A stretch of 64,000 nt of DNA from contig CBDCSD010000001.1 in the NCBI GenBank assembly GCA_965221345.1, positions 2,046,001-2,110,000 on the forward strand, written 5' to 3'. Of the stretch, positions 17,782-26,307 are shown in pieces; the stretch's first letter is position 1, and each line of letters opens with the position of its first letter. This stretch comes from Bin5 sp965221345. GTDB taxonomy: Bacteria; Chloroflexota; Anaerolineae; Caldilineales; Caldilineaceae. A program made the position numbers and the translations under genes. The notes under the pieces were generated by a model. The model saw nothing but the letters and a program-made list of their open reading frames with translations, searched no databases and was not told the origin of the DNA.

Positions 17782-19305
17782 CTAGCCCGGCTCCTGAACC
17801 GCCAGTCCCAGCCTCTCGAACTGCTCCGGCGGCGCTTCATTGGCCTGCATCAATTCCGCCATGCGCGCTGAAAGTCTCGCCTCCTCCGCCACACTCTCGA
17901 TTGGATTCTCCTGCCCCGGATCCGTCTCCAGATCGAAAAGCATCGTGTAGCGTGGCGGGGCCGCGAATGGGTGGGACGAGGCGATTCTCATTGAGCGGCA
18001 CCCCTTCGTAAACGAGAAGGGTTCGGCCAACTGGATATCCTGCAACTCCCCTACCCCAAAGCGGTCACGCATATGATTGGGCATCAGCGTGTAATTGTAT
18101 AGCGGCTCGTTCTGCGTGGGGTCAACCGGCCCGCGCATGTACACATAACGTCCGTCGGTAATGTTAACGTGCCCTCCATGTACGCCGAACAGGACCGCAT
18201 CGCGCGTCGGCGCGTCCGCGGCAATCACATCACCCAAGGGAATCCCTTCCATGTCCGGCGGTCGCGCAACACCGAAATATTCCAGGAGCGTCGCCGGCAG
18301 GTCGATCAACTGCGTCAGCTGCGTCCTGCGGGCACCTGTCACCCGGCTGCGAGGATCCCAGATGAAGAGCGGCGTGTGCGCAACTTCATTGTAGAAGGGC
18401 GGCACAATCTTGGCCCACCAGTCGTGCTCTCCCAACAGAAAGCCGTGATCGGTACACACGATCAGCATCGTGTCATCCCACATGTTCAAACCGTCCATCA
18501 GATCCAGAACCTTCCCCAGGTATTCGTCGCACATACTGAGCAGGGCCGCGTACTCGTAACGCAAGTGCTGCACCTCTTCTTCCGTCTCCTCCACCTTCCG
18601 ATAAGAGGGCCAGTCAAACAGCTTGCCGTTGTACTCGTGCGGGTAGAGGTCCTTATACTTCTGCTGAGTGAAGAAGGGTTCGTGCGGATCAAAGGTCTCC
18701 ACTTGCAAGAACCAATTGTCCTGCTCGTGGTTGCGGCGGATAAAATCCAACCCCGCGGCAAAGGTCTTGGCCTGCGGCATCTTTTCTTCGCTGTCAATCA
18801 CCTCCCGGTTGATCCAGTCTTGACGGCGCGTATCTCCATACCGGCGCTTCTCTCCCTCCCCGCGAGGCCGGTAAGTGGCAGCCGTCGTCCGGTTAATAGA
18901 AGCAGGTTCCACCGGATCTTCCACCTGCCCTATCCAGCCGTCCCCTTCCTGGCCGCGATGAAACTCCCAACTGTCGTAACGCGTGTGATAGGAAGCGCCG
19001 CCATCTTCAAAATAGTGTTGGTGATCCGTGCTGAGATGGGTGTAAACGCCGTTCTCCGACAGTATCTCCGGCGTCGAATCGTCGAACGGCTCCAGCGGGC
19101 CCCAACTGCGATGCAGGAAATTGTAGCGTCCGGTGTGCATCTCCCGCCGCGCCGGCATACAGGGCATACTGCCCACGTAGCAGTTATCAAACGTGACCGT
19201 CCGCTCCGCCAGACGGCTGAAGTTCGGCGCATGAATCCAGTCGCAACCGTAGGGCGGCAACATCCGTCGGTTAAGGGTGTCGAACATGACCATCACAGCT
19301 TTCAT
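17782..19305 (-). CDS. Sulfatase (type I), second copy
   Basis: This 507-aa sulfatase carries the formylglycine motif Cys49-Met-Pro-Ala-Arg53 followed by REMHTGRYN. N-terminal metal ligands are in MVMFDTLNRR, and the second metal motif is CTDHGFLLGEHDWW. There is no signal peptide. The architecture (PYGCDWIHAPNFSRLAERT at the start, then long central loops) is that of a family often called sulfatase-like hydrolase and is only distantly similar to the sulfatase at 13744-15111, so substrates probably differ. It is the last gene of a minus-strand run and ends at the bidirectional terminator. The ATG at 19305 directly precedes the first beta strand. Confidence 0.93.
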   Translation of the reverse strand: MKAVMVMFDTLNRRMLPPYGCDWIHAPNFSRLAERTVTFDNCYVGSMPCMPARREMHTGRYNFLHRSWGPLEPFDDSTPEILSENGVYTHLSTDHQHYFEDGGASYHTRYDSWEFHRGQEGDGWIGQVEDPVEPASINRTTAATYRPRGEGEKRRYGDTRRQDWINREVIDSEEKMPQAKTFAAGLDFIRRNHEQDNWFLQVETFDPHEPFFTQQKYKDLYPHEYNGKLFDWPSYRKVEETEEEVQHLRYEYAALLSMCDEYLGKVLDLMDGLNMWDDTMLIVCTDHGFLLGEHDWWAKIVPPFYNEVAHTPLFIWDPRSRVTGARRTQLTQLIDLPATLLEYFGVARPPDMEGIPLGDVIAADAPTRDAVLFGVHGGHVNITDGRYVYMRGPVDPTQNEPLYNYTLMPNHMRDRFGVGELQDIQLAEPFSFTKGCRSMRIASSHPFAAPPRYTMLFDLETDPGQENPIESVAEEARLSARMAELMQANEAPPEQFERLGLAVQEPG

Positions 19306-19423
19306 AGGGCTAAGGGCTCCTGAATCAAGTTAGTCCAATGCGTGACCAAGCAAAACCAGCACTTCCAGTCTACTCTTGCGCAGAATTCAGTACGCAATAG
19401 GCAATTCCAGCAATGTCTGCGCT

Positions 19424-19804
19424 CTAAATGTCCTCTATTTCTACCACCACCTGCCCGGAATTCTCCCGGCGCAAAACCGCTACCGACGAAAGAATGGTAT
19501 ACATGAAGGGATACTTCAGTCTGAGACGGCTCCGCATCAGCTTCTTCTCTTCCATGTCATCGGAAATCGAAGCGACAATACCCTCCACCCAGGGTCCCTC
19601 AATGTTGCCCCGCATGTCACACTTGGCAACCCGTACGCGAGGATTGTAGCGGGCGCGTTTGATCTTCCAGCTGTCGCCCTGCGTCCACACCAGTAGCTTG
19701 CCATCCTTCGCAACAGTCCAGACCGGCGTCTTGACCGCCTGCCCGCTTTTACGAAAGGTCTCCAAGGCGATAAATTTGGGATTTCCCAGTTCTCTCAATT
19801 TCAA
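19424..19804 (-). CDS. PPOX-class F420-dependent oxidoreductase family protein
   Basis: This 126-aa protein has the split-barrel fold of pyridoxamine 5'-phosphate oxidase relatives. Recognisable parts are ALETFRKSGQAVKTPVWT, LLVWTQGDSWKIKRARYNP and RVRVAKCDMRGN. The Lys-Arg-x-Arg cluster and short length resemble the F420-binding group rather than true FMN-dependent PdxH. The cofactor is therefore inferred, and no F420 biosynthesis gene is in the window. It starts 27 bases after the intradiol dioxygenase stop and is likely cotranscribed. Substrate is unknown. Confidence 0.8.
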   Translation of the reverse strand: MKLRELGNPKFIALETFRKSGQAVKTPVWTVAKDGKLLVWTQGDSWKIKRARYNPRVRVAKCDMRGNIEGPWVEGIVASISDDMEEKKLMRSRLRLKYPFMYTILSSVAVLRRENSGQVVVEIEDI

Positions 19805-19831
19805 GCTATCCCACCCCCTGGCCGCGTTTCC

Positions 19832-20578
19832 TCATTCTGACAGAAGTGTACGCAGGACTATATCGCGCCTGCCGATGAGTGTTGGATTGCCTTCATCGTC
19901 AATCCCTTCCTCGACCTCCATGATCAATGCACCCACTTCCCCACCTGCTCCCGCGAAAATTCGATCTTTGGAAGCCTCCGGGTCGTTACTGAAGTAGAAC
20001 TGCGTTGTCAACAGCTCGTGGGTCCCCAATCGTACCTTTACGTGGATGTGACGGGGGCGCGGCGGGTAGTTGCCCGGCATGATCGTCCGAAAGCTGTAGC
20101 TCCCTTCCTCAGTTGTTACTGCCTCACCGTAAGACTGAAAGTTTACGTCCCGTCGCGAACTGCCGGCATCACCCGGATGCAGGTAGACTCCGTTGTCGTC
20201 AGTCTGCCAGATCTCGATAACGGCCCCGCTTACCGGCATACCGGAGTTGTCGAAAAGCCTGCCGCCAAACTCCAACACATCTCCGTCCGGCCTGCCATCG
20301 GCCCCCTCCAGAACCAACAGGTCGCTGTCCCGATCTGCCGGCTTCGCAACAGGATAATAGGGACCTTCCGTCTGCGCAGGGGTGAAATACGTGACCGTTA
20401 TGGGAAAGACTTCCTGGCTTATCTCCTCCTGGCGCGTCACGGCCGCGTTCAGCGGGATCTCCTCAAGGGCAGTTCCGTTCCCGGATGCTACCGGACCTTC
20501 AATCGGCGCACACGCAGCCAGAAGCAGAACTGCCAATGCTGCGATCGGCAAGGAAAAAAGAATGGGCTTCAACTGCAT
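19832..20578 (-). CDS. Lipoprotein intradiol ring-cleavage dioxygenase
   Basis: Intradiol dioxygenases use Fe(III) to open catechol-type rings between the two hydroxyls. The conserved core is present: EGPYYPV (first Tyr ligand region), FGGRLFDNSGMPVSGAVIEI, a second Tyr in FQSYGEAVTTEEG, and PRPRHIHVKV with the His-x-His ligands. The N-terminus is a lipoprotein signal, hydrophobic residues 6-20 ending in LLAAC, so the mature protein should be anchored outside the cytoplasmic membrane. I chose ATG 20578, which gives exactly that signal; a longer frame overlaps the CoA-transferase. It is downstream of a PcaF-like thiolase and a CoA-transferase, which points to aromatic ring breakdown. Confidence 0.88.
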   Translation of the reverse strand: MQLKPILFSLPIAALAVLLLAACAPIEGPVASGNGTALEEIPLNAAVTRQEEISQEVFPITVTYFTPAQTEGPYYPVAKPADRDSDLLVLEGADGRPDGDVLEFGGRLFDNSGMPVSGAVIEIWQTDDNGVYLHPGDAGSSRRDVNFQSYGEAVTTEEGSYSFRTIMPGNYPPRPRHIHVKVRLGTHELLTTQFYFSNDPEASKDRIFAGAGGEVGALIMEVEEGIDDEGNPTLIGRRDIVLRTLLSE

Positions 20579-20634
20579 CGCCTTTTCTACTCTCCTTCTG
20601 GTAGGACGGGACAACCGGCCGCAGCGCAGACCCC

Positions 20635-21984
20635 TCAACCCGCCAACGCGATCTCAAATAGTGCATCCGTCTTAGCCTTCACCTCCTCCAGCGACGCCCC
20701 ATCCAACAGTTCGGTCAAGGTCAGGCGCCCGTCGCAGAAGCGAAAAACCGCCAGTTCGGTAATGATCACGTCAACCGCATTCGTCGCCGTCAGCGGTAGT
20801 GTACAGGAAGGTACGATTTTAGATTGGCCGTCACGGCTGGCGTGGGTCATGGTCACGATAAGTCGCTTGGCGCCGGACGCCAGATCCATCGCCCCACCTA
20901 CTCCCAACAGCGGCCTCCCTGGCGCGGCCCAGTTGGCGAGATTGGCCTGCTCGTCCACCTGCAAGCCGCCCATGATCGCCACGTCCACATGGCCGCCGCG
21001 GATCATCGCAAAGGAGTCGGCGCTGTCGAAATAACTGCTGCCCGGCAACGCAGTCACCGGGATCTTGCTGGCGTTGATCGGGTACTCGAGCGCACCGCCG
21101 CTCTCAGGCGCCGGGCCGACCCCCAACATGCCGTTCTCAGTATGCAATATGATGCCATGCGCCGGCGTGATTAGGTCGGCGACGAGCGTCGGAATGCCGA
21201 CGCCCAGGTTGACAATGTCCCCCGGTCTCAACTCGGCCAGCGCGCGCCGCGCCAACTTCATGCGCAAGCCGCCTGCTTTCTTGCCGCTGTCCGCAATCGA
21301 CGCCGAAGAGCCCAGGTCGGCCTCAGTAGTCTTCACAGGCACCAGGTAGTCGACGTAGCACCCGGGCGTATGGATGCTCTCCGGAGGCAGCTCCCCTGTG
21401 GGGACGCACTCCTCGATCTCGGCAATGACAAGATCCGCAGCCGTGGCCATCGCCCGGTTAAAATTTTGTTCCGTCATCCGGTAGGTAAGATTGCCAGCCG
21501 TATCCGCGCTCCACGCCCGGATCAGCGCGACATTCGCCCTCAGAGCGGGCTGAAAGACATGCAGGCGTCCGTCAATGCGCCTGGTCTCGCGCCCCTCGGC
21601 CAGGACCGTGCCCGCTGCCGTCGGCGTAAAGAATCCGCCTATCCCCGCGCCGCCGGCGCGGATCGCCTCTACCATCGTCCCCTGCGGCATCACCTCAAAC
21701 TCGATCGCGCCCGACTGCGCTGCCGCCACCGCCTCCGGATTGCTCGTAAAGAATGAGCCAATTGCCTTCCTGATCTGGCCGTTTCGCAACATCCGCCCCC
21801 CGCCCAGACCTGGCTCGCCCACATTGTTGGCAATGTAAGTTATGTCGCCAACATCCGTCTCCGCCAGGGCGTGCAGGACCTGTGTCGGATTTCCGGTCAT
21901 GCCGAAGCCGCCTACAAGCAGCGTGTCCCCTGTCTTGACAAGAGCCGCCGCCTGGCGCGGTGTGATCTGCGGTAGCTGCTTCAC
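20635..21984 (-). CDS. Fused 3-oxoacid CoA-transferase (subunits A and B in one chain)
   Basis: This enzyme moves CoA from succinyl-CoA to a 3-oxoacid such as 3-oxoadipate or acetoacetate. Residues 1-225 match subunit A (LLVGGFGMTGNPTQVL, AGIGGFFTPTAAGT). Residues 235-449 match subunit B, with the catalytic Glu in HTENGMLGVGP. Many bacteria use two genes; here they are fused, as in mitochondrial SCOT. The GTG start at 21984 overlaps the thiolase stop (GTGA), so the two genes are coupled. An ORF extension further upstream only shadows the thiolase. With a PcaF-like thiolase next door, 3-oxoadipate is the more likely acid, but acetoacetate cannot be excluded. Confidence 0.92.
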   Translation of the reverse strand: MKQLPQITPRQAAALVKTGDTLLVGGFGMTGNPTQVLHALAETDVGDITYIANNVGEPGLGGGRMLRNGQIRKAIGSFFTSNPEAVAAAQSGAIEFEVMPQGTMVEAIRAGGAGIGGFFTPTAAGTVLAEGRETRRIDGRLHVFQPALRANVALIRAWSADTAGNLTYRMTEQNFNRAMATAADLVIAEIEECVPTGELPPESIHTPGCYVDYLVPVKTTEADLGSSASIADSGKKAGGLRMKLARRALAELRPGDIVNLGVGIPTLVADLITPAHGIILHTENGMLGVGPAPESGGALEYPINASKIPVTALPGSSYFDSADSFAMIRGGHVDVAIMGGLQVDEQANLANWAAPGRPLLGVGGAMDLASGAKRLIVTMTHASRDGQSKIVPSCTLPLTATNAVDVIITELAVFRFCDGRLTLTELLDGASLEEVKAKTDALFEIALAG

Positions 21985-23255
21985 CGGTCCAGACTCTCCA
22001 CGACAGTCGCCTCGCCCTGGCCCACGCCCACGCATAGCGTCGCCAAGCCGTACCGGCAGTTCTCCCCTGCCTCCGACCGTCTGCCCATCTCGTGAATAAG
22101 CGTCGTCAGGATGCGGGCGCCGGAACAACCCAGGGGATGCCCCAGCGCGATTGCGCCGCCGTTCACATTTGTTTTCGCTTCGCTCAACTTCAGCTCCCGC
22201 AAAACGGCCAGCGTCTGCACCGCAAAGGCCTCGTTGATTTCGACCAGATCGATCTCTTCGATCATTAGCCTCGACCGCGCCAATGCCTTGCGAGAAGCGG
22301 CAACAGGTCCCAGCCCCATAACTCGGGGATCGACGCCGGCCGCGGCCGACGCAACCCAGCGCGCCAAAGGTCGGATTCCCAGGGCATCGGCCTTGGTTCT
22401 CGACGTCAGAACCAGCGCGCAGGCGCCGTCATTCAACCCGCTGGCGTTGCCGGCAGTTACAGTACCCTCCCGGCGAAAAGCCGGCCTCAGCTTGCCCAAG
22501 GCCTCCATGCTGGTCGCCAGTTGGTAGCCGTCGTTCGTTTTCGTGTAGCGAGGGTGCTCGTCGGTATCCAGAACAACAGGTTCGCCCCGTCTCTGCGGGA
22601 TCTCCACCGGCACGATCTCCCTCCTGAAGCGGCCCTCCTTGATCGCACGGACCGCCCGTTGCTGGCTCTGCAACGCGAAGCGGTCCTGGTCGGCGCGGCC
22701 GATCTCGCCTCCTGAGATTTCAGAGGCGCAACTCATCTCGTAGATGTTTTCGGCCGTCTCTCCCATCGCCTCCAGAGGGAAGAGCGCTTCCATCGCCGCG
22801 TTAGGATAGCGCCAGCCGAGGGTCGTATCATAGCCGGTTATGTTGCCCGTTGGGCCAAAACCGGTTGAATTCTTTGGTATGGAATAGGGCGCACGCGTCA
22901 TGCTCTCTACGCCGCCGGCGACAAAGATTTCGCCCTCGCCGCATAGTATTGCCCGCGCCGCCTGGTTCACGGCGGTGAGACCACTGGCGCACAGCCGGTT
23001 CACCGTTACGCCCGCCACCTCCTGCGGCAGCCCTGCCAGCAGAGCGGCCATGCGTGCCACGTTGCGGTTGTCTTCGCCTGCCTGGTTGGCGCAGCCTAGA
23101 TAGACTTCCTCTATCTCTGCCGGCTCCACGCCCGCCCGCGCCACCGCCTCGCCGATTACCAGCGCCGCCAGGTCATCCGGCCGCATGGAGGCCAGCGCGC
23201 CGCGAATCCTGCCAATCGGCGTCCGCACCGCGCTGACAATGACGACTTCAGTCAT
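21981..23255 (-). CDS. Thiolase, 3-oxoadipyl-CoA thiolase (PcaF)-like
   Basis: This 424-aa thiolase cleaves a 3-oxoacyl-CoA with CoA. The nucleophile Cys is in NRLCASGLTAVNQAARAI, the active-site His in NVNGGAIALGHPLGCSGAR, and the second Cys in LATLCVGVGQGEA. The stretch GCANQAGEDNRNVARMAALL and the DTTLGWRYPN region are typical of PcaF, which splits 3-oxoadipyl-CoA into succinyl-CoA and acetyl-CoA. It is slightly longer than usual (about 400). Start ATG 23255 lies five bases after the DinB stop, and the end is coupled to the CoA-transferase. A general acetyl-CoA acetyltransferase role is the alternative. Confidence 0.92.
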   Translation of the reverse strand: MTEVVIVSAVRTPIGRIRGALASMRPDDLAALVIGEAVARAGVEPAEIEEVYLGCANQAGEDNRNVARMAALLAGLPQEVAGVTVNRLCASGLTAVNQAARAILCGEGEIFVAGGVESMTRAPYSIPKNSTGFGPTGNITGYDTTLGWRYPNAAMEALFPLEAMGETAENIYEMSCASEISGGEIGRADQDRFALQSQQRAVRAIKEGRFRREIVPVEIPQRRGEPVVLDTDEHPRYTKTNDGYQLATSMEALGKLRPAFRREGTVTAGNASGLNDGACALVLTSRTKADALGIRPLARWVASAAAGVDPRVMGLGPVAASRKALARSRLMIEEIDLVEINEAFAVQTLAVLRELKLSEAKTNVNGGAIALGHPLGCSGARILTTLIHEMGRRSEAGENCRYGLATLCVGVGQGEATVVESLDR

Positions 23256-23260
23256 GCGGA

Positions 23261-23728
23261 TTAGCCCACTATGTTGATGAGCGCCTGAATGAACCCGTAG
23301 TGCTGCGACTCGTGGTAGGTGTTGAACACCAGCGCGCCGTCGATGTCGGACAAAGTGATGCCTGACCCGGTCGTGAACTTGCTAAACCCGTTCTCACTGA
23401 AACGACCGTCCGCGTAGTCCGCCTCCAGCTGTTCCTGCTGAGGCATCAGCATCGCCACCAATTCCTCGGCGTCCGGCTCCGTCTCCCAATCCGCCGGCGA
23501 CGTATTCGGCAGATAGAGCGGGATCATCGCCTCGGTGAGTGAAATGGGAAGACCGCAGGGGCGATAGAGGAGACGCTGCTGGACGACCAATAAGTGCCCC
23601 ACATTCCAGGCGATGTTGTTGTCGAATTCCGCCGGCATCGCGTGCAGTTGCTTGGCTGATAGACCCTCCACAGCCGAAAATATCGAAGAGCGGACGTGCC
23701 GGTGCATACCGAGTGCCACCTGTGACAT
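23261..23728 (-). CDS. DinB-like putative metal-dependent hydrolase
   Basis: This 155-aa protein matches the DinB/YfiT four-helix-bundle superfamily, whose members bind a metal through three His and often act as thiol transferases. Candidate ligands are His in WNVGHLLVVQQRLLY and His in YHESQHYGFIQ. There is no signal peptide. An AAAGGAAA ribosome binding site precedes ATG 23728. It is the first gene of a minus-strand series leading into the thiolase, only five bases away, and is divergent from the two-component system. No specific substrate can be assigned. Confidence 0.8.
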   Translation of the reverse strand: MSQVALGMHRHVRSSIFSAVEGLSAKQLHAMPAEFDNNIAWNVGHLLVVQQRLLYRPCGLPISLTEAMIPLYLPNTSPADWETEPDAEELVAMLMPQQEQLEADYADGRFSENGFSKFTTGSGITLSDIDGALVFNTYHESQHYGFIQALINIVG

Positions 23729-23978
23729 TGCCTGTTTCCTTTCAAAGTAAGTGACTGTGATGTGAGTGCCAGGGGAAATCTATTGTCCAGTTGCTAAACA
23801 GCAAGTTTCCGCCATGCCTCTTCAGCATTTTACCATAGCCGACCGTGGCTCTCATACGCGCACGGGTCGATCTCTGGGGCCGAAACAGGTCACAATCGTC
23901 TCTTCTCGAAGCGAAAGGCAGATTGAAAACCCTGACTGTGGCCGGAAATTAGGTCCTCACGCAAGCTCTTGTCGAATC

Positions 23979-24021
23979 TTCACCCATCCTTCATACTATC
24001 TGAACATTTCTGCGCGACAAT
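23979..24021 (+). promoter_or_regulatory. Repeat-containing promoter region of the two-component operon
   Basis: The divergent gap 23729-24126 holds TTCACCCATCC then TTCATACTATC, an 11-base direct repeat (23979-24000), followed by TGAA. GACAAT at 24016-24021 is a possible -10. The segment TTCATACTATCTGAA (23990-24004) resembles TTCACACTTTCTAAA before the lipoprotein gene at 26308, with the same 11-base distance to the putative -10. Tandem 11-base repeats are typical OmpR-type regulator sites. I see nothing else in the gap. Confidence 0.4.
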
Positions 24022-24126
24022 CAGAACGATGACAGACCAGGAATTGGCCGGGATGCAAGACCTGTAGCGGCTTACCATTCGCCCCGGCAGTTATGGCTCC
24101 GCAGTGGTGCTGGGAGAGGAAACGTC

Positions 24127-24816
24127 ATGTCCCAGACAATCCTCGTTGTTGACGATGAGGTCAATCTGCGCGAAATGGTGCGCCTATACCTGGAGCGGGA
24201 GGGATACCGCGTGGTTGAGGCTGCCAACGGGCGCGACGCCCTGTTTGTGGCGCGCTACGAGAAGCCGGACCTGGTTCTCCTCGACCTGATGATGCCGGAG
24301 ATGGGGGGCTATGACTTCATTCGTCGCTTCACAAAGGAATCAGACACGCCGATCATCGTGCTAACAGCCAAACTGGAAGAAAGTGATAAAGTCGTCGGCC
24401 TGGAGCTGGGCGCCGACGACTATGTCACCAAGCCCTTTGGCATTCAGGAGCTGATCGCGCGCGTCCGTGCAGTGCTCAGGAGAGCGGGACAGCCGTCGCA
24501 TCTGCCGGAAATCCTTCGTAGGGGAGAGATCACTCTTGACCGCACCGGCCGCATTGTGAGCGTAAGCGGTAACCAGGTCGCCCTTACTCCTTCCGAATTC
24601 GACCTGCTGGAAACATTCATGTTGTCGCCTGGTCGGGCATTTTCCCGCCTCGATCTGCTGGAATCAGTCAGCGGTGACGCCTACGAGGGCTATGAGCGTA
24701 CCATTGACGTACACATCCGCAACCTGCGCACAAAGATTGAACCGATCCCAAGCGAACCACGCTATATTCAGACAGTTTACGGCATGGGCTACCGCTTTGC
24801 CGCGGAGACGAAGTAG
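24127..24816 (+). CDS. OmpR/PhoB-family response regulator
   Basis: This 229-aa protein is a complete OmpR-class transcription regulator. The receiver has the acidic pocket in VVDDEVNLRE, phosphoacceptor Asp53 in LLDLMMPEMGG, and the Lys in ADDYVTKPFG. The winged-helix effector domain runs from about residue 130 (LTPSEFDLLETFMLSPGRAFSR, recognition helix in YERTIDVHIRNLRTKI). The stop codon abuts the kinase ATG, so the pair is cotranscribed. Given the shared promoter element, it may regulate itself and the efflux operon that follows. The ATG at 24127 has GAGAGGAA upstream. Confidence 0.95.
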   Translation: MSQTILVVDDEVNLREMVRLYLEREGYRVVEAANGRDALFVARYEKPDLVLLDLMMPEMGGYDFIRRFTKESDTPIIVLTAKLEESDKVVGLELGADDYVTKPFGIQELIARVRAVLRRAGQPSHLPEILRRGEITLDRTGRIVSVSGNQVALTPSEFDLLETFMLSPGRAFSRLDLLESVSGDAYEGYERTIDVHIRNLRTKIEPIPSEPRYIQTVYGMGYRFAAETK

Positions 24817-26172
24817 ATGATGCGTTCTCTGGCTGTGAAGTTGACTTTGGCGTTTCTTGCAGTAGGCGTCTCAGGCGCCCTTCTTGTCGCCGTGATCAGC
24901 GGACAACGTACGCGCCTGGAGTTCGACCGATTCGTCGCCGACCGCAGAGGCAACCCGGTTGTGACCGACCTGCTTCTGGGCTACTTTCTCAAGGAGGAGA
25001 GCTGGGACGGCGTCGAGCGGTGGCTGGACAGCGACCCATCGCTTGGCTTACTTGGTCGACGAGTCGTTCTCGCCGGCACCGATCAGACAATTATCTACTC
25101 TTCCGCTCCGGAGCAGCGCGGGCTCAATGCAGCCGATTTGGATTTAGGCAGCGGTATCCCTATCGAAAGCGGTGGACAGAGTGTAGGTACTGTCTACCTT
25201 CAGAGCCGGTCTTCCTCTGGCGAGAGCGTGTCCCGATTTTCGCCGGAGAGCTTCTTCCTGCGCAACGTGAATCAGGCAACCGCGCTCGCGGCCTTGATTG
25301 CCGTGCTCATGGCATTGGTCCTGGGCTTTCTGTTGTCACGCGCCCTCACGCACCCTCTGCGGGAGTTGACCACAGCCACCGAAGAGATGTCCGCCGGCCA
25401 GTTGGGAAAACAGGTAAATGTCTATTCGCAAGATGAGATTGGACAGCTGGCCGCCTCCTTCAACCAGATGAGCAGTGAACTGGCCAAGGCCGCTCGACTT
25501 CGCCTTCAGATGACCGCCGATGTTGCCCACGACCTGCGCACGCCTCTGACAGTCCTGCTGGGCTATACCGAGGGCCTGAGCGACGGCTCAATTCAGGGCC
25601 GGCCAGAGTTGTATGAACTGCTTCACCAGGAGGTTGCCCATTTGCAGCGACTGGTCGAAGATCTGCGAACCCTGTCCTTGGCCGATGCCGGCGAACTGAC
25701 GCTCCATCGACGCGCTGTCGATCCCAAGGCCTTACTGGAACGGGCGGGTCTTGCGCACGTAGTTTCGGCCCGCCAGAAAGATATTTCCCTGCGCGTAGAA
25801 GCGCCGGAGACGCTGCCTTCCGTTGCTGTCGATGTTGAACGGATGACGCAGGTGCTCAACAATCTCATAACCAACGCGCTGCGATTTACTTCGGAGGGTC
25901 AGATCGTTCTCAGCGCTTCAAGCCGGAGCCAATGGGTCACACTCCAAGTGGCAGATTCAGGGATTGGCATTTCGCCCGAGGAGCTGGGCAATGTCTTCAA
26001 CCGCTTCTATAGGGGCGACAGTTCCCGCCATCGCGATGGGCAGGCACAGTCCGGACTCGGGCTGGCCATAGCCAAAGCGATTGTCGAGGCACACGATGGG
26101 GCAATTCAGGCCGAGTCGACCCCTGGCAAGGGCACGCGATTCTCGATCCGACTTCCGAAAACGGCAAACTGA
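24817..26172 (+). CDS. Membrane sensor histidine kinase
   Basis: This 451-aa kinase partners the preceding regulator. Transmembrane segments lie at about residues 8-28 and 152-173, with an extracytoplasmic sensor of about 120 residues between. A HAMP domain follows (HPLRELTTATEEMSAGQLG), then HisKA with phospho-acceptor His238 in ADVAHDLRTPLTVLL. The ATPase domain has the N box (LNNLITNALRFTS), G1 (VADSGIGIS) and G2 (SGLGLAIAK). The sensor domain has no recognisable ligand-binding family. It starts right after the regulator's stop codon. Envelope or export stress is a plausible signal because of the downstream genes. Confidence 0.95.
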   Translation: MMRSLAVKLTLAFLAVGVSGALLVAVISGQRTRLEFDRFVADRRGNPVVTDLLLGYFLKEESWDGVERWLDSDPSLGLLGRRVVLAGTDQTIIYSSAPEQRGLNAADLDLGSGIPIESGGQSVGTVYLQSRSSSGESVSRFSPESFFLRNVNQATALAALIAVLMALVLGFLLSRALTHPLRELTTATEEMSAGQLGKQVNVYSQDEIGQLAASFNQMSSELAKAARLRLQMTADVAHDLRTPLTVLLGYTEGLSDGSIQGRPELYELLHQEVAHLQRLVEDLRTLSLADAGELTLHRRAVDPKALLERAGLAHVVSARQKDISLRVEAPETLPSVAVDVERMTQVLNNLITNALRFTSEGQIVLSASSRSQWVTLQVADSGIGISPEELGNVFNRFYRGDSSRHRDGQAQSGLGLAIAKAIVEAHDGAIQAESTPGKGTRFSIRLPKTAN

Positions 26173-26192
26173 AACAACTTCAAAACGGGTCC

Positions 26193-26224
26193 TTCACACT
26201 TTCTAAATGAATTGCGAGTATGAT
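26193..26224 (+). promoter_or_regulatory. Promoter and candidate regulator site of the lipoprotein-efflux operon
   Basis: TTCACACTTTCTAAA (26193-26207) lies 11 bases before TATGAT (26219-26224), a fair -10, so it would cover the -35 position, as an activator site does. It agrees in 12 of 15 places with the element in front of the response regulator gene. No good -35 hexamer is present, consistent with activator dependence. Confidence 0.4.
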
Positions 26225-26307
26225 TTCTGAAAGAGTACAACCTGCCTGGCAAATTCGTTTGCCGGCCTGACCCTGGAGAATATCGGACTGGGAACGGAGA
26301 GAAGAAA

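Noticed and set aside
18169..19323. 384-codon plus-strand frame opposite the second sulfatase
   Set aside because: The minus-strand sulfatase is certain from its CMPAR motif; this frame has no recognisable protein.
20018..21034. 338-codon plus-strand frame spanning the dioxygenase and CoA-transferase genes
   Set aside because: It crosses two clear minus-strand genes and shows no motif.
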